A DNA stretch of 64,000 nt from Sclerotinia nivalis (lineage: Eukaryota; Ascomycota; Leotiomycetes; Helotiales; Sclerotiniaceae): assembly GCA_029531795.1 (NCBI GenBank), contig JAPEIS010000015.1, forward strand, positions 1,302,001 through 1,366,000. The letters are read 5' to 3'. Made by a program: the position numbers and the translations under genes. Shown here piece by piece: positions 1 through 11,826 of this stretch (its first letter is position 1; each line of letters opens with the position of its first letter). The notes under the pieces were generated by a model, which saw only the letters and a program-made list of their open reading frames with translations, made no database searches and had not been told where the DNA came from.

Positions 1-228
1 CTGTAGTCAAGTAAGTCAGCTCACTTTACATCCTGAGAATATTGAGATATTTTTAGAATACTCGCGCAACGGACTTTGGATTCTTTCCTTGCAAAAGAAC
101 CACCTCGTGTCCATAAATTGCAACCTCGAAGCTCTCGCAAAACTCAACCATTCAAGTCATAGACTGAAGACTCTACTACACATCAGTAAGTTAGTTTTTG
201 ATATAGCGTCTTTTGAATATATACTGAT

Positions 229-1173
229 ATGCAGCATTTAGTGAAAGTCAAGCATTTACTCTCTGTCAGGGCCTTCAGACAGTGTTTGAAACGACCGCAG
301 CCAGATAAAAAGGGAAAACATACCCCGAATGTGGAACTGACTCTGACGGATATCGATTCCCAAGTACAAACTGATGCTCTTACCGGTCCTACTTTCACTA
401 TCTTTCCAAATCTTCCCCTCGAGTTACAACGCAAGATATGGGAATTTGCCGCTATCACCCATCCTCGAGCTATTGAAGTTCATCCCCGATATAAAAGAAA
501 TACGAATAAGCCGGTAGCTTACTTTTATTATTTCTTTGGAATGGTTCCTCGTCACAGATATTACACAACGACATCTGCTATCCCAACAAATCTTCTACAT
601 ACCTGTAGTGAATCCCGAAATATAGCTTTGAGACAGTACAGTTTCCATTTCTTCTTTGGTCAACCCTTCTACTTCAATGCCGATCGGGATATTCTCTTCG
701 TGAAGGGCGATGCCATTCTCGACTTTTCAAGAACGAGGAATCGCATGATCACCCATACTCCTATAGAGGAAGGATGCACATCCAGCATCGTCGCCAAATA
801 CAAGATCCGTTTCCTTGCCATCGATTACAAAACCACCGATCCTTTCCTACCCTGGGTAAGACTTCAATCGGCAGAACAAAAGCGCTCTTGGAACATATAT
901 TTCTGGAGTGAGTATGTGCTGAATGGAATTACAGTGGAGAAGATATTCCTAGTTTATACCGAGCAGGATCAACGAAATGAAGCGGTGGAGGATGCAAAAG
1001 CTATGTATGAGCATGGAAAAAGTAAGATGAAGCTTTATTCTCGGGCGGTAGGAACAAACGGTTCATCAGTAAGGGAAATTTACTGTAAGGGCATTGAATT
1101 GAGAAGGAGATACGGGCTAGGATTCAAGGCACCTCCAGTCGAAGCAATTTTAGATACAGAGCTCATCCAATAA
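229..1173 (+). CDS. 2EXR-domain protein (hypothetical)
   Basis: Single-exon frame of 314 codons. Residues about 56-78 carry the 2EXR signature (FTIFPNLPLELQRKIWEFAA), followed by a conserved-looking block with NLLHTCSESRNIALRQY near residues 120-137. The 2EXR family is large and expanded in filamentous ascomycetes; its biochemical role is unknown, so none is assigned. The first 50 residues are basic and polar without a signal peptide. The start is uncertain: this ATG lies inside a plausible 3' splice site (ATATGCAG at about 226-233, with a GTAAGT donor near 187), and no other in-frame ATG precedes the 2EXR motif. The next gene converges on it from the other strand. Confidence 0.8.
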   Translation: MQHLVKVKHLLSVRAFRQCLKRPQPDKKGKHTPNVELTLTDIDSQVQTDALTGPTFTIFPNLPLELQRKIWEFAAITHPRAIEVHPRYKRNTNKPVAYFYYFFGMVPRHRYYTTTSAIPTNLLHTCSESRNIALRQYSFHFFFGQPFYFNADRDILFVKGDAILDFSRTRNRMITHTPIEEGCTSSIVAKYKIRFLAIDYKTTDPFLPWVRLQSAEQKRSWNIYFWSEYVLNGITVEKIFLVYTEQDQRNEAVEDAKAMYEHGKSKMKLYSRAVGTNGSSVREIYCKGIELRRRYGLGFKAPPVEAILDTELIQ

Positions 1174-1748
1174 CCCATCTCATCCACCTCACCTCACCGC
1201 ATCTCATTACACCCCGCACAACAAAAACAGTACGCCTTATCATTCCGGCCTCAACGAGTATCAATGAACATCAACGAGCATCAACGAACAAGAAAATAAT
1301 GTATGGACATGAAGGCGGTCTCGATAGCAACGAATAGATTTATTCACTTTAGCTTTAGTAAAAAAAATTGATTCAGAAGGGTACAGAATAAGAATCGTAT
1401 CATGAATGATATATGAAAGCTATGATATGAAGTACTCAAGTACAAGGATGTGATTTATATACATGTGACCAAAAAAAGAAATCAGAAAACCAAACACTCT
1501 TCAGCTGTTGTGATACTCTAGTAGATGCTAGGTAGGTAGGTATATAGGTATGTAAGAAGCACAACACTAGCCTATCCCGATACACACATCCCAAGGTCCT
1601 TAACCCAATATAAATAAACACTACCACACACCTAGTACCATCCCGACTCACAACTTCAGATTTACTTATCAATATATACAAATACATCTACATAAACGAA
1701 TTAGACTTTATAAATTTATATCAAAAAAAGGTATACTCGAGAATCTCT
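1174..1748. other. Intergenic region between convergent genes
   Basis: No gene seen. It holds the 3' ends of the 2EXR gene (+) and the G-patch gene (-). A run of imperfect ATCAACGA-type repeats lies at about 1248-1290 and a GTAGGTAGGTA tract at about 1530-1545. The rest is AT-rich. Confidence 0.6.
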
Positions 1749-3944
1749 CTAATCATGCTCATCCTCCTCACTATCATCCCCAAAAATCGCCTTAAAAACC
1801 GCATCAGTAGCCCTTTGACCCTCTAAAGCATCATTTCTCTCTGCATCAACTATCACGCGCTGCTCTTCTCCTTCATTCTTAATTACCACATTCTCAAGGC
1901 CAAAATTATCGTCCATCTCCTCTTTCTTGATTTCCGGTTCTCGGAACCCGGTTCCATTTCCAGCTTCAATCATCATTCTTTCAATTTCTCTCCTCGCTAC
2001 CAAATCCGTCGGCGCTTCTCTTCCCATTCCACGTTCCTCATCTGCTAATGGTTGTACATGTTTTGGTGGTTGAACATTAAATCTCTTACACAATAATCTC
2101 GTGGGAAACCAATCCTTTTTCTCCCTAGTCATCAGGCCATACATGCCCATTTTCGCAGCCTGTTCGGCTGGATCTTCTTTGACTTCTGGTTTACTCAGAA
2201 GATCTTTTGCTGCACCATCTTGTCCAGGTAATATTGTACTTGAAGAAGAACTGGTGAATCTCGTAGCCATTAATCCAGTCATTGGTTTGAATATCTTTGC
2301 GCAATTAGCGAATTCTTTTAATTCTTTTAGCCAATCTTCTTTACTCGTTAGCATCCCCTTTTCCGGTAATGTCGTTACAATACCAGCTTGATGTTCGAGG
2401 TAAGCACGATAACGAATACGCTTTGCTTCATCTTCACCGTAGACGCTTGAGCAACGCATAAGTGCTGCTTCAGCAGTATATTTATCGATTTTAGGGATTT
2501 GAGAAAGAAGTTCTTGTTGTCGTTGTTCAGGGGTCATGGCATAGCCTTCAGGAATTTCGCCTAATGCTTGGGGTAGATTGGATTTTCCAGAAGCGGCAGC
2601 TAATCTGTCGCGAGCGGAGCTGGAAAGGAAATCGAATACTGATTTCCCAGGTAGAGCTGCTTCCCCAAGGATAGATGCTCTGGACTTAGGATCCAGTTTA
2701 GATAATTTCGCTGCTTCTGAGGTGGATAGATATTGTGATTGAGTGGATTCGGATTTTGAAAGTTTGGCGGATTTCCATCCTTCAGGAATCGTGGGTGGTG
2801 GATATTTTGAAAGTGTTTCCGACATTAATGTCGAGTCATTACTCAGAATAAATCCATCCAGGGGTAAGCGACCATCGTGACATTTCCGTAGGCCAGCAGC
2901 TGCCTTTGCCATAGCAGTTTTCTTCGATATAAAGACGGGTTTCGATTTCAATAATGAATTGGCTGCTGGTGATATTGGTTTCTTCTTCTTTTTATCCCCC
3001 CCAATTACTCGATTGTAGGATATTCGTGGTCCAATTTCATAAGGATCTTCGTCGTCTGAGCCAGTATCGTTAAGTATACCAATACCAATGCCACCTTTCG
3101 CAGGTTTCTTCTTCTTCTTTGAAATTTTGGGCCCCATTGAAAAGGACCGGTCATCGTCCTCGTCCTCCGATTTCTCTTTCTCAGACCCAAGTCCGTTAAT
3201 TGGTGTCAACTTTGTCTCCCCATCGAAACCTAAGCCCTTATGGTCATCCTTCCGGAGGAAACTAATCATACGGGTATTTTCAGGCGCAAAGAGATATGTC
3301 GTATCGGCATCTGTACCGGGCCTTTCCATTCCATCCAAACGTGCTTTTCGCCGAACCTTTGGGCCTACTCCCTGTCCCTCCTTCCAACCCATTTTCTTCA
3401 ATAACTTTACACCCATCGTCTCCCCTTCAACCTTGAAAAGATCAATAAATGCGCCTTTGCGAATTGCATCATCTTGCGTAGAACCAAGTCCAGCGAATCC
3501 TTCTGCCGTTTGTACTCGTTGCGCTTCTGCAGCATCCGCAATATCTTCATCATCCATGAAATCTTCTGGTCGTTGTTGCGGTGCTTTGGCGGCATCTTTA
3601 CTTCGATTCGATCGAGAGGAAACGAAAGTCGAAGGCGTCCATCCTTCTTTGGACCCTACAGTGTTGAAGTATCTATTATCAGTTAGAACTATTACATTGA
3701 ACGACCATACTTAACATTGAAAGATATAAGATTCTTACCCTGCACTGAAACCTCCAGTGAAAGCACCATGTAATCTTTTCAAACCCCTCTCATCGCGAAC
3801 TTCCTGCTTCCACACTGGTACGTAAGACCCATCATCTCGTACATCTGCATCTCGTGGCGGTAATGGAGTTCCGTATACTACGAAAGGTGATTGTTGGGCC
3901 TGTAAATCTGCTTCATATGTTGCTCGCGAACGTTTTCCGGACAT
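1749..3944 (-). CDS. G-patch domain protein (GPATCH1/TGH-like)
   Basis: Two exons, 3944-3739 and 3672-1749, with a 66-nt intron (donor GTAAGA, acceptor TAG, CTAAC-type branch site), giving 709 residues. The N-terminus contains [13 protein letters not shown] (about residues 20-32), the start of the conserved N-terminal region of GPATCH1/TOUGH proteins. A G-patch follows at about 150-180 ([19 protein letters not shown]). Lysine-rich and acidic low-complexity stretches follow, then an acidic tail ending DDSEEDEHD. Family members are nuclear and associate with the spliceosome. The start at 3944 is the first ATG in frame and gives the expected N-terminal motif. It is transcribed away from the kin1-like kinase across a 1.7-kb gap. 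Confidence 0.88.
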
Positions 3945-5640
3945 GGTAGAAACATGGAGATGTAAAGATGGTCTAGAACAATATTGAGGAATTTGAGAAC
4001 AGAGTCGAGGCTGCATCCAATTCTTGAATAGTCAGCCTTGTCAAGTTTATTTGGTGAACACGGATAAATTTAATTGGTTCGATAAACGCGAAGTGATCAA
4101 CATGGGAGCTATTAATACCGTTGCATTGGTTTCGAGCATATCTGATTACGTAAATGTTTAGTTTTTCAATAGTCACCAATTAGAAATCGCAAACGGTTGG
4201 GTTCCCGCTGTTACTTTATTTTTCCGTCTATTCTTTCTGGAAACATGTTCTATTTGCTATTTGTCGAACATGAAATGTATCATGACCATTTGAAGAACTC
4301 CGGGGAGCAATATAATTTATATGACCTCAGATGTTGGAGGAGGGGTACAAGGATTGCATTGAACTTTACTTGGTTCTATCACCAATCGAAGCAGAAATTC
4401 ACTAGATTTCGGGTCAGCTTCCTCTTGGTAACATGGGTGGGTGGTGATTGGGATTGATATGGTGATATGGTATGACTGGCCATAATTGTTCGTCCTGTTC
4501 AGTCAACCTTCGCATACAATAAGATACTCCCAGGCCATTCAATCGATTCTTTTCATCAATTGTAGTTTGAAGATTCATCATTGCTTTGTGAAGTCGTGAC
4601 CATAGTTCTATACCGAATGATAATTTGTATTGGAGATAGTACGTACCTGGGAAGTTAACAGTTGATAGCATTCTTATTATTATCTATGGGAGTCTTGGTA
4701 CCCAATGGATTTGCTTTCGTGCCTAGAACATACCAGGGAAACTACCTAGTAATATCCAGAACATTGTAGTTTGCTCCGGTTCAGGTACGAAAAGAGAAGG
4801 AAGTTATCAGAATGCTATCTATTGATCAGCCTTACCAAGCTAGCTACAATATTTATTTACGTGAAGCTTCTTAGGTAAATGAATCAATAGCTCGTTCATT
4901 TTCATTCATTTTCATTCATCCATCACAGCCTCCATTAAACCCAATACTCATTTTGTGACTCTTAATAGATATTTATCCATTCATAGGTAAATATCTATTT
5001 TATTTTCCATTTTCATTCCTTGGAAGTGTGATTGCTCACAATATTGAAAGGAGAAAGAAAGATAGCGCTTGTAACCCCTCCAACATCGGTTTTCCAAGGT
5101 AAGAATACTTTTACTAGGTAGTCTCTGCAACCATCATCCCTCAGATTCTGCTTGCGCAAACCCAGCCACCAACCCATCTTGGAGTTAGGTATCTCAAAAT
5201 TGTACCTAACCTTACCCTTACACTTTTACCCTCACACTTTTACCCTCACACTTTACACTGCCAAATTTTCTTCTCCTTCTTCTTTTCTTTCATGCTTCTT
5301 TTCAAACATCCGACACGGGAACCTTGAATTCATCGCAAGCGCACTGCTACCCAACCTTGCTTGACCTTGAATCTTATTCCGTTGGCCCATCAATTCCATT
5401 CACCACCACCAAATCTTCCCGTAACAACATCAAATCAGCTTGATATTACTTTTACGAAACCTCTATTATTCTCAAAGGAAATCAACAAAATTAATCCAAA
5501 AAAATAATTAAAAAAATCACCCAACATCAAGAGCTTTTCAAATCAATACTTTTTTTTAAGGTGACGTTGCTTAAGAATATTTACTAGGGTCCCGCTGCAG
5601 CTGGCTCCGGCTCCCTGCTCTTCGGTTGCTTAATTCCTCC
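3945..5640. promoter_or_regulatory. 1.7-kb divergent intergenic region
   Basis: Lies between the G-patch gene (-) and the KIN1-like kinase (+) and must hold both promoters. No credible coding segment. Visible features are a repeated TTACACTTTTACCCTCAC tract at about 5215-5255 and long pyrimidine-rich stretches from 5260 to 5560, typical of a fungal core promoter and leader just before the kinase start. Confidence 0.5.
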
Positions 5641-8600
5641 ATGGCGACAACAACTTCCGTTTCGCCCGCTACCGTCGAGCGAAATACTTCACGACGAAGT
5701 CATAACAATTCTATACCAAGTCGTTCTCAATCAACAAGAGTCAAAAGTAGTACGACGGATTCACCACAGCGATCACATTCACATTCACATTCACATCACC
5801 ATCGACCATCATCACGACATGCGGCTTTAGAGGAGTCAATACCCCAGGCAAATTATGAGACTACAAACGTCGCGCAACAATCAAGAAAAACATCAAGCAG
5901 AGACGGTCCGACTCCCTCTAGACACGAATCTACGAGAAGTGCAACCAGTAATCATCGATCAACTCATCACAGTCGACACTCCAACGATATGGCAACAGCT
6001 GCTGCAAATGGCGGAGGCCCAGCCCCCGTGGTGACACCACAAGAGTTGAGAAATGCTGCACATAGGGGAAAATCGAGAACTACGATTCCAGCACAATCCG
6101 GAAATTGGATTTTAGGCAAGACAATTGGTCAGGGAAGTATGGGCAAAGTTAAGCTGGCAAGGCAGGCGGAAGGCGGCGAGCAGGTAATTTTTCCTTCATT
6201 CCGCAATCCAGATCTTAGTCATGTCTAATGAAGGTGTATAGGTTGCGGTCAAAATTGTTCCACGAGGATCCACAGATGATAACCACAATCAAAGTCAAGC
6301 TGATAGAGAACGAGCCGATCATTCGAAAGAAGTTCGCACAGCCCGAGAAGCTGCTATCGTTACACTTTTGAATCACCCATACATCTGCGGCATGAGGGAT
6401 GTTGTGCGTACGACTTATCATTGGTACATGCTGTTTGAATATGTCAATGGAGGACAAATGCTTGACTATATTATATCTCATGGAAGATTGAAGGAAAAGC
6501 AAGCTAGGAAGTTCAGCAGACAGATCGCCAGCGCTTTGGACTATTGTCATCGAAATAGCATCGTTCACAGAGATTTGAAGATCGAGAACATTCTGATTAG
6601 CAAGACCGGAGATATCAAGATTATTGATTTCGGCTTGAGTAATTTATTCGCACCACGAAATCATCTAAAGACTTTCTGCGGTAGTCTTTATTTCGCGGCT
6701 CCGGAATTATTGCAGGCAAAGGCATATACTGGACCTGAGGTTGATGTTTGGAGTTTTGGTATCGTATTGTATGTCTTGGTCTGCGGCAAGGTACCTTTTG
6801 ATGATCAGAGTATGCCGGCATTGCATGCAAAGATTAAGAGAGGAATTGTAGATTATCCCAATTGGCTAAGTCCAGGTTAGTTCGTCTTTTCTTTTTTTTT
6901 TTTACTGATATAGTACTAATGATAGGCAGAATGTAAGCATCTTATATCAAGGATGCTTGTCACGGATCCAAAGCAACGTGCAACGCTACAAGAAATCATG
7001 AGCCATCAGTGGATGATAAAACAATACGGCAGTCCACCGGAAAACTATCTACCAGTTCGAGAACCCCTTACACTTCCTCTTGATGACGATATCATCAACA
7101 GTATGACTGGCTTTGATTTTGGCCCACCAGAACTGGTCAAACAACAATTAACTGATGTGATCAAGTCCGCCGAATATGGTCATGCTGCACGTTTGGCAAT
7201 GCAGGAACGAGAAAATTCTGGTCCTCCTCGTGACGCTGAGAAGAAGAGAGGAGTATTCGACTTTTATAAAAGAAGAAATTCTACTACGAGTCGAGATACC
7301 TTGACCGCGCCGAGCGCAGAACTGCTTCAACTTGGCAACGACCCATGCAATGCCTATCACCCTCTCATATCTGTATATTACCTTGTTAAGGAGAAACGCG
7401 AGCGTGATGCGCTTGAAGCCAACCCAGGTGCAACCTCGATGCCACGGGTTCCAGGTGAAGCTCCACTACAAGTGGCAGAAATATCAGCACCAAAGCCAGC
7501 ATACACAAATACTACAGCTTATGAGATGCCTGGTGAGAAGGCTACAGGAGGTCGATCTCGTCCGCGTGCACGCACTCATGGTGAGGAGGAAGTCACAGAA
7601 GGATTGAAGAATATCAAAATTGCTGGTTCTACTGCACCTCCATCACCTGCAATAGTCGAGCCTGTAGAACAGACTGCCCGAAAAGAAAGTACTGCTGCTG
7701 GTATTCTGAGAAGATTCAGTACACGAAGACGCAAGGATCCTCCATCGTCTGACAAAACTGGCAATCATCTCGCCGTCGGATCGTCGAATGAGCCATCAAC
7801 AATTCGAAAGAGCTTCAGTGTTCGCCGACACCGTGATCGGGATGGAGATGGATCTCTCCGAACAAGTGGAAGTGAACGCCAACATAGTGATCTTCTCACT
7901 CCAAGGTCCGCTGAAAACTCGGGTGCTTCTAAATTAGGACGATCGACGAGCGTTAACTCCGCAGAATACAGGCGACGGGAAAATAGACGAGGAGGAGGAG
8001 GGGCAGCAGGAGTTGCCGCTTCGGAAGCAATGCCACCCCGTGTTACTTATAAAGATCCCCCTCCAACTAGTGGTTCTGATCATTCAACGACGAATGAAAA
8101 ACCAGCTCGCGAGGGTGAGAGGGCTGGCCTGAATCCTAGGGCCGCCACTATGAGAGCCAAATCGTTGGGCCATGCAAGAAGAGAAAGCATACAAGCTAGA
8201 CGAGCTCGGAGGGAGGAAGCTAGGGAAGCAAATGTACCGGAGGAGACTGATGTTGAAATGGGCGACGCTAGTGGTCTCTCGACTGAACGAGTTGACACTG
8301 CAGAAAATGTCAAACCCGTCTTTCTGAAAGGGTTGTTTAGCGTATCTACCACATCAACCAAACCCGTTCAGGCTATACGCATGGATATAATCAGAGTACT
8401 GAAGCTTCTTGGAGTTGATTATACAGAAATACGAGGCGGTTTTAGTTGTCAGCATACCCCTAGTATTGATTTGAAGAAGGTTGTCGATGTACCCCCTAGC
8501 AGCCACGGCAATCATACTCCAGGACATAAAAGGAAGATCAGTTTCGGAGGTTTCATGGGAGGTGGTAACAATGCGGAAAGAGATCGTGAGGATTTCCGAG

Positions 8601-8911
8601 AAGCAGAAAGATCACCTCAGAACCCAAGAACACCACGCAGAGCTCGTGGCCCGGAAAATAGCTACTCAAATTCAGATGCGTCTGATGAAAGTGTTACCAG
8701 ACAAGGTGATTCATCAGCTCGGGCGGTGGGCGAAACCAGCACACACGTTCAGAGTGAACTTGGTGGTAGCATGATTCTTGAGTTTGAGATCTTCATCGTC
8801 AAAGTTCCCCTTCTCTCTTTACACGGCATCCAATTTAAAAAGCTTCGTTCAGGAGGAACCTGGCAATTTAAGAATATGGCAGATCAAATCCTTCGCGAGC
8901 TTCGACTATAA
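5641..8911 (+). CDS. kin1: KIN1/KIN2 (MARK/PAR-1-type) Ser/Thr protein kinase
   Basis: Three exons, 5641-6183, 6242-6875 and 6930-8911, giving 1052 residues. The Gly-rich loop IGQGSMGKV is at about 162-170, the VAVK lysine at 185, HRDLKIEN at 290-297 and DFG at 310-312, with an APE-type motif (AAPELL) after it. The N-terminus is Ser/His-rich (SHSHSHSHH), the middle is long, basic and serine-rich, and the last 45 residues match a KA1 domain ([22 protein letters not shown]). This layout is that of fungal Kin1, which acts at the cell cortex and growth sites in polarity and exocytosis. ATG 5641 was chosen because the preceding codons in frame only offer TTG. Kinase and KA1 ends are both intact. 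Confidence 0.95.
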
Positions 8912-9701
8912 TAATTCTCACGACACATTTGGACACGAATACGCTAGTCCTATGAATATTGCTATTTTAGCCGTAATACAGAAAGCTTCCCACTAGCTGT
9001 TCTTTCGTTATTTCACTCATACAAAAATCTATGGACGAATAAGCGATTGGGAGAAAAACATACATGCATTACTCTTGAAACGAATTCCTTTTGTCAAGCG
9101 AAATTGATGAAGAGATGGCATGCATCTTCACAAATTTTTGGCCATTTTGTTTTTACTGCGCACACAATTTTCATTTGTTTTCTTCAACCCAACTGGTGTG
9201 TCAATTTGCTTGCGGAACCAGTTTGAGGTTCATATATGTAGTAATTATGGGATAAGAATTCTTTCTTCAGAGGGAATGAGGGACAGCATTTGAGATTTGG
9301 GATTTTCCTTAATGTTTCGGGAAGGGGTTTGGACTTGGGATATGTTATCGTGGAGGGAAGGAGATATGAAGGGGATAAAAGTAGTTGATTGGCTAGGTAG
9401 CGGAGTGTATTTGGGGGTGGATCTGAGCAGTCAGCCGAGTGTGAGAAGGAAAGAAGGAAGGGAGGAATGAGCTGTGGATATGGCAAGGACAAGGATAGAT
9501 ATTTCGATACTGTATTCCTTAATTTGATTACCTCGTGCAGACTGACAGATTTCTCCCCGGTTGAAGTTTCCTTCCCATCATTCTTTGACTTTTACTTCTA
9601 ACTTCATCCTAACCCTTTCCTATATCGATATGTTCACAAGTTTGGTATGCCAACCATGCAACCCAAACTTCACAAAACAGATACACTACAACACAATCAT
9701 C
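8912..9701. other. Intergenic region
   Basis: Kin1 3' flank and promoter of the mannosyltransferase. No gene seen. An in-frame upstream ATG (9630) would extend the mannosyltransferase by 24 residues. Confidence 0.5.
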
Positions 9702-11826
9702 ATGGACACTCCCCGTCACAAATTCGGTCCCTGGACAAGGTCTTCAATACCACATACTCCCGAACGTACATCTTCTACATCGAGCACTTGGTCTTTTCGG
9801 TCGATATCGAGTTCTTCGAGTGAGTCGACTGGCTCATCAGATTTTTGGAGAACGCCAAGGAGGGAGAAGGTGAAGGAGAAGGGTAAGGTCGGTGGGAAGG
9901 GTGGCAGGTTGAGCAGATGGAGGATGAGGATCTGGGGAAGGGCGTCCTGGCGGAAGGGGCTGAGCGTGGGGATGAGAATGGTGATGGAGAGGTGGAGTGG
10001 ATGGAAGACGGTGGGTGGATGGAATGGATGGAATGGTTGGGATAGATTGAAGATAAGGGTGAGAACGAGGATGAGGACGATAGAGAGGAGTCTTAGGTAT
10101 TTACCATTTGACCTTTCCCTTTGCTTTTTTGGACATGATGTAAATAGGTGGAGAAATGTACTGATCAGTAAATGCAAAAGTACCAGGACACGTCGATTTT
10201 TCCGTCTCCTCCTATTTATCATAGGAATTTGCCTCATATCGACATGTCTTCTTTACTTCCACCCTTCGTATACATCTTCCCCATCATCATCATTACCGGA
10301 CGTTCATTCGCTAGGTTCATATATTCCCATCCAACCCTATTTACCCGAAGACGAAACCACCAAAAAGAAAGGGAATAATAAAAAAAGCGATCCCGTACAA
10401 TGGTTAAAAGAAAACTCCAACAATCGCTATGCCATCACTGGAGGCCAAAAAACATGGAAAGCACAACTAACAGAATGGAGCAACCCCCGCCCCAAAGCCG
10501 CCTTAATAAGTCTTGTCCGCAACTCCGAATTAGAAGGCATGCAACAATCGATGCGACAGCTGGAAGCCCGCTGGAATCATAAATATCTGTACCCATGGAT
10601 TTTCTTCAACGATGAACCTTTTACCGAGGAATTTATCGCCGGTACGAGAAATCTGACGCTTGCGGAGTGCTTTTATGAGGTTGTGCCGGAGGAGTATTGG
10701 AGTTTGCCGGAGTGGATTGATGAGGGGAGGTTTATGAATAGTCTAGATTATTTGGGCACGATTGGAGTGGGGAAGGGTTGGATGGTTAGTTATCATCATA
10801 TGTGTAGATGGAATAGTGGATTTTTTTATCGGATGAGTATACTGAGGGAGTTGGATTGGTATTGGAGGGTTGAACCTGATGTGAGTTTCTTTTCCTCATC
10901 TACTTATATCATTGATTGGAATACGAGTTTCCGAACCCGGAAACCCAAAATGGAAATTGAAGTAGAATATGGAATTGAGTAAACACTAACGAAATGTTGA
11001 ACAGGTTCACTTCTTCTGCAATATTAACTATGATGTTTTTCGCTTCATGCGCGATAATCAGCTTAAATATGGCTTTAATATGAATATCCTCGACGACGCC
11101 CGTTCATTTCCTTCTCTATGGTCTAAAACTCGCGCGTTCGCGAATGCGAATCCGCAGTTACTTCACCCTGAGGCGGATTTGAATTGGTTGCTTGATGGGG
11201 GTGAGTATAATAATTGTCAATTCTTTAGTAATTTCGAGATTGGTTCTTTGGGGTTTTGGAGGGGTGATGATGATGCTGGAAGAAGCGGAGGGAAGGAAGG
11301 GGGGAAAGAAGGGAAAGATGGAGGAAAGGGAGCACATCAAAAATATTTCAACTACCTCGATCACACGGGTGGATTCTATTACGAGAGATGGGGCGATGCG
11401 CCCGTTCATACGCTTAGCGTGGCGATGTTTTTGTCGAAGAGAGAAGTGTGGTATTTTCGCGATGTGGGGTATAGACATGGGATTAATAGTGTTTGTCCCG
11501 CGGGTAAGGAGGGGAGTTGTGCGTGTGAGATGAGGGGGGTTGATGAGGGGTTTTATAAATTGGTTCCGTTGGAGAGTCCGCAGAGGAAACCGGGGGATAC
11601 GTGTATTAGGGCTTGGATTGGGGGGAGTGGGTGGCGAAGAGGGTGGGGTGGAGGAGGGAGGATGAGCTGGCGGTGGGAGGGGATGGGTTTGGTGGGTATG
11701 TTTTGGGGGGGTTGGGGGAGAGGTAGGGAGAGGATGGGAGAGGGGATAGGGAGGATGGGGGTGGGTGAGAGGGTTGAGGGGGAAATGGAGAAATGGGGGT
11801 GGTGGAAACGGGGAGGGAGGGGATGA
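9702..11826 (+). CDS. GT15 alpha-1,2-mannosyltransferase (KRE2/MNT1/KTR family)
   Basis: Exons 9702-10880 and 11005-11826 (124-nt intron). A type II membrane layout is visible: a basic, serine-rich cytosolic tail and one membrane segment at about 165-188 (RLLLFIIGICLISTCLLYF), then a lumenal catalytic domain. Family blocks are YPWIFFNDEPFTEEF, CFYEVVPEEYW, YHHMCRWNSGFFY, YWRVEPDVHFFCNIN and the NNCQFFSNFEIGS block, whose Glu matches the proposed nucleophile of the family. These Golgi enzymes extend O- and N-linked mannans using GDP-mannose. A 51-nt segment (10097-10147) has donor and acceptor ends and may be an in-frame intron. After KPGDTCIRAWIGG the frame runs into about 70 Gly/Trp/Arg-rich residues. 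The shifted frame looks more protein-like (see findings), so the true C-terminus is uncertain. Confidence 0.85.
10097..10147 (+). other. Possible 51-nt in-frame intron in the GT15 gene
   Basis: The segment starts AG|GTATTT, is pyrimidine-rich in the middle and ends AAATAG|G. It is exactly 17 codons without a stop in the reading frame, so the gene stays open whether or not it is removed. It lies just before the membrane segment. Confidence 0.4.

Noticed and set aside
3088..3714. 208-codon plus-strand frame opposite the G-patch gene
   Set aside because: Antisense shadow of a well-supported gene; Ser/Phe-rich composition reflects the complementary Lys/Glu codons.
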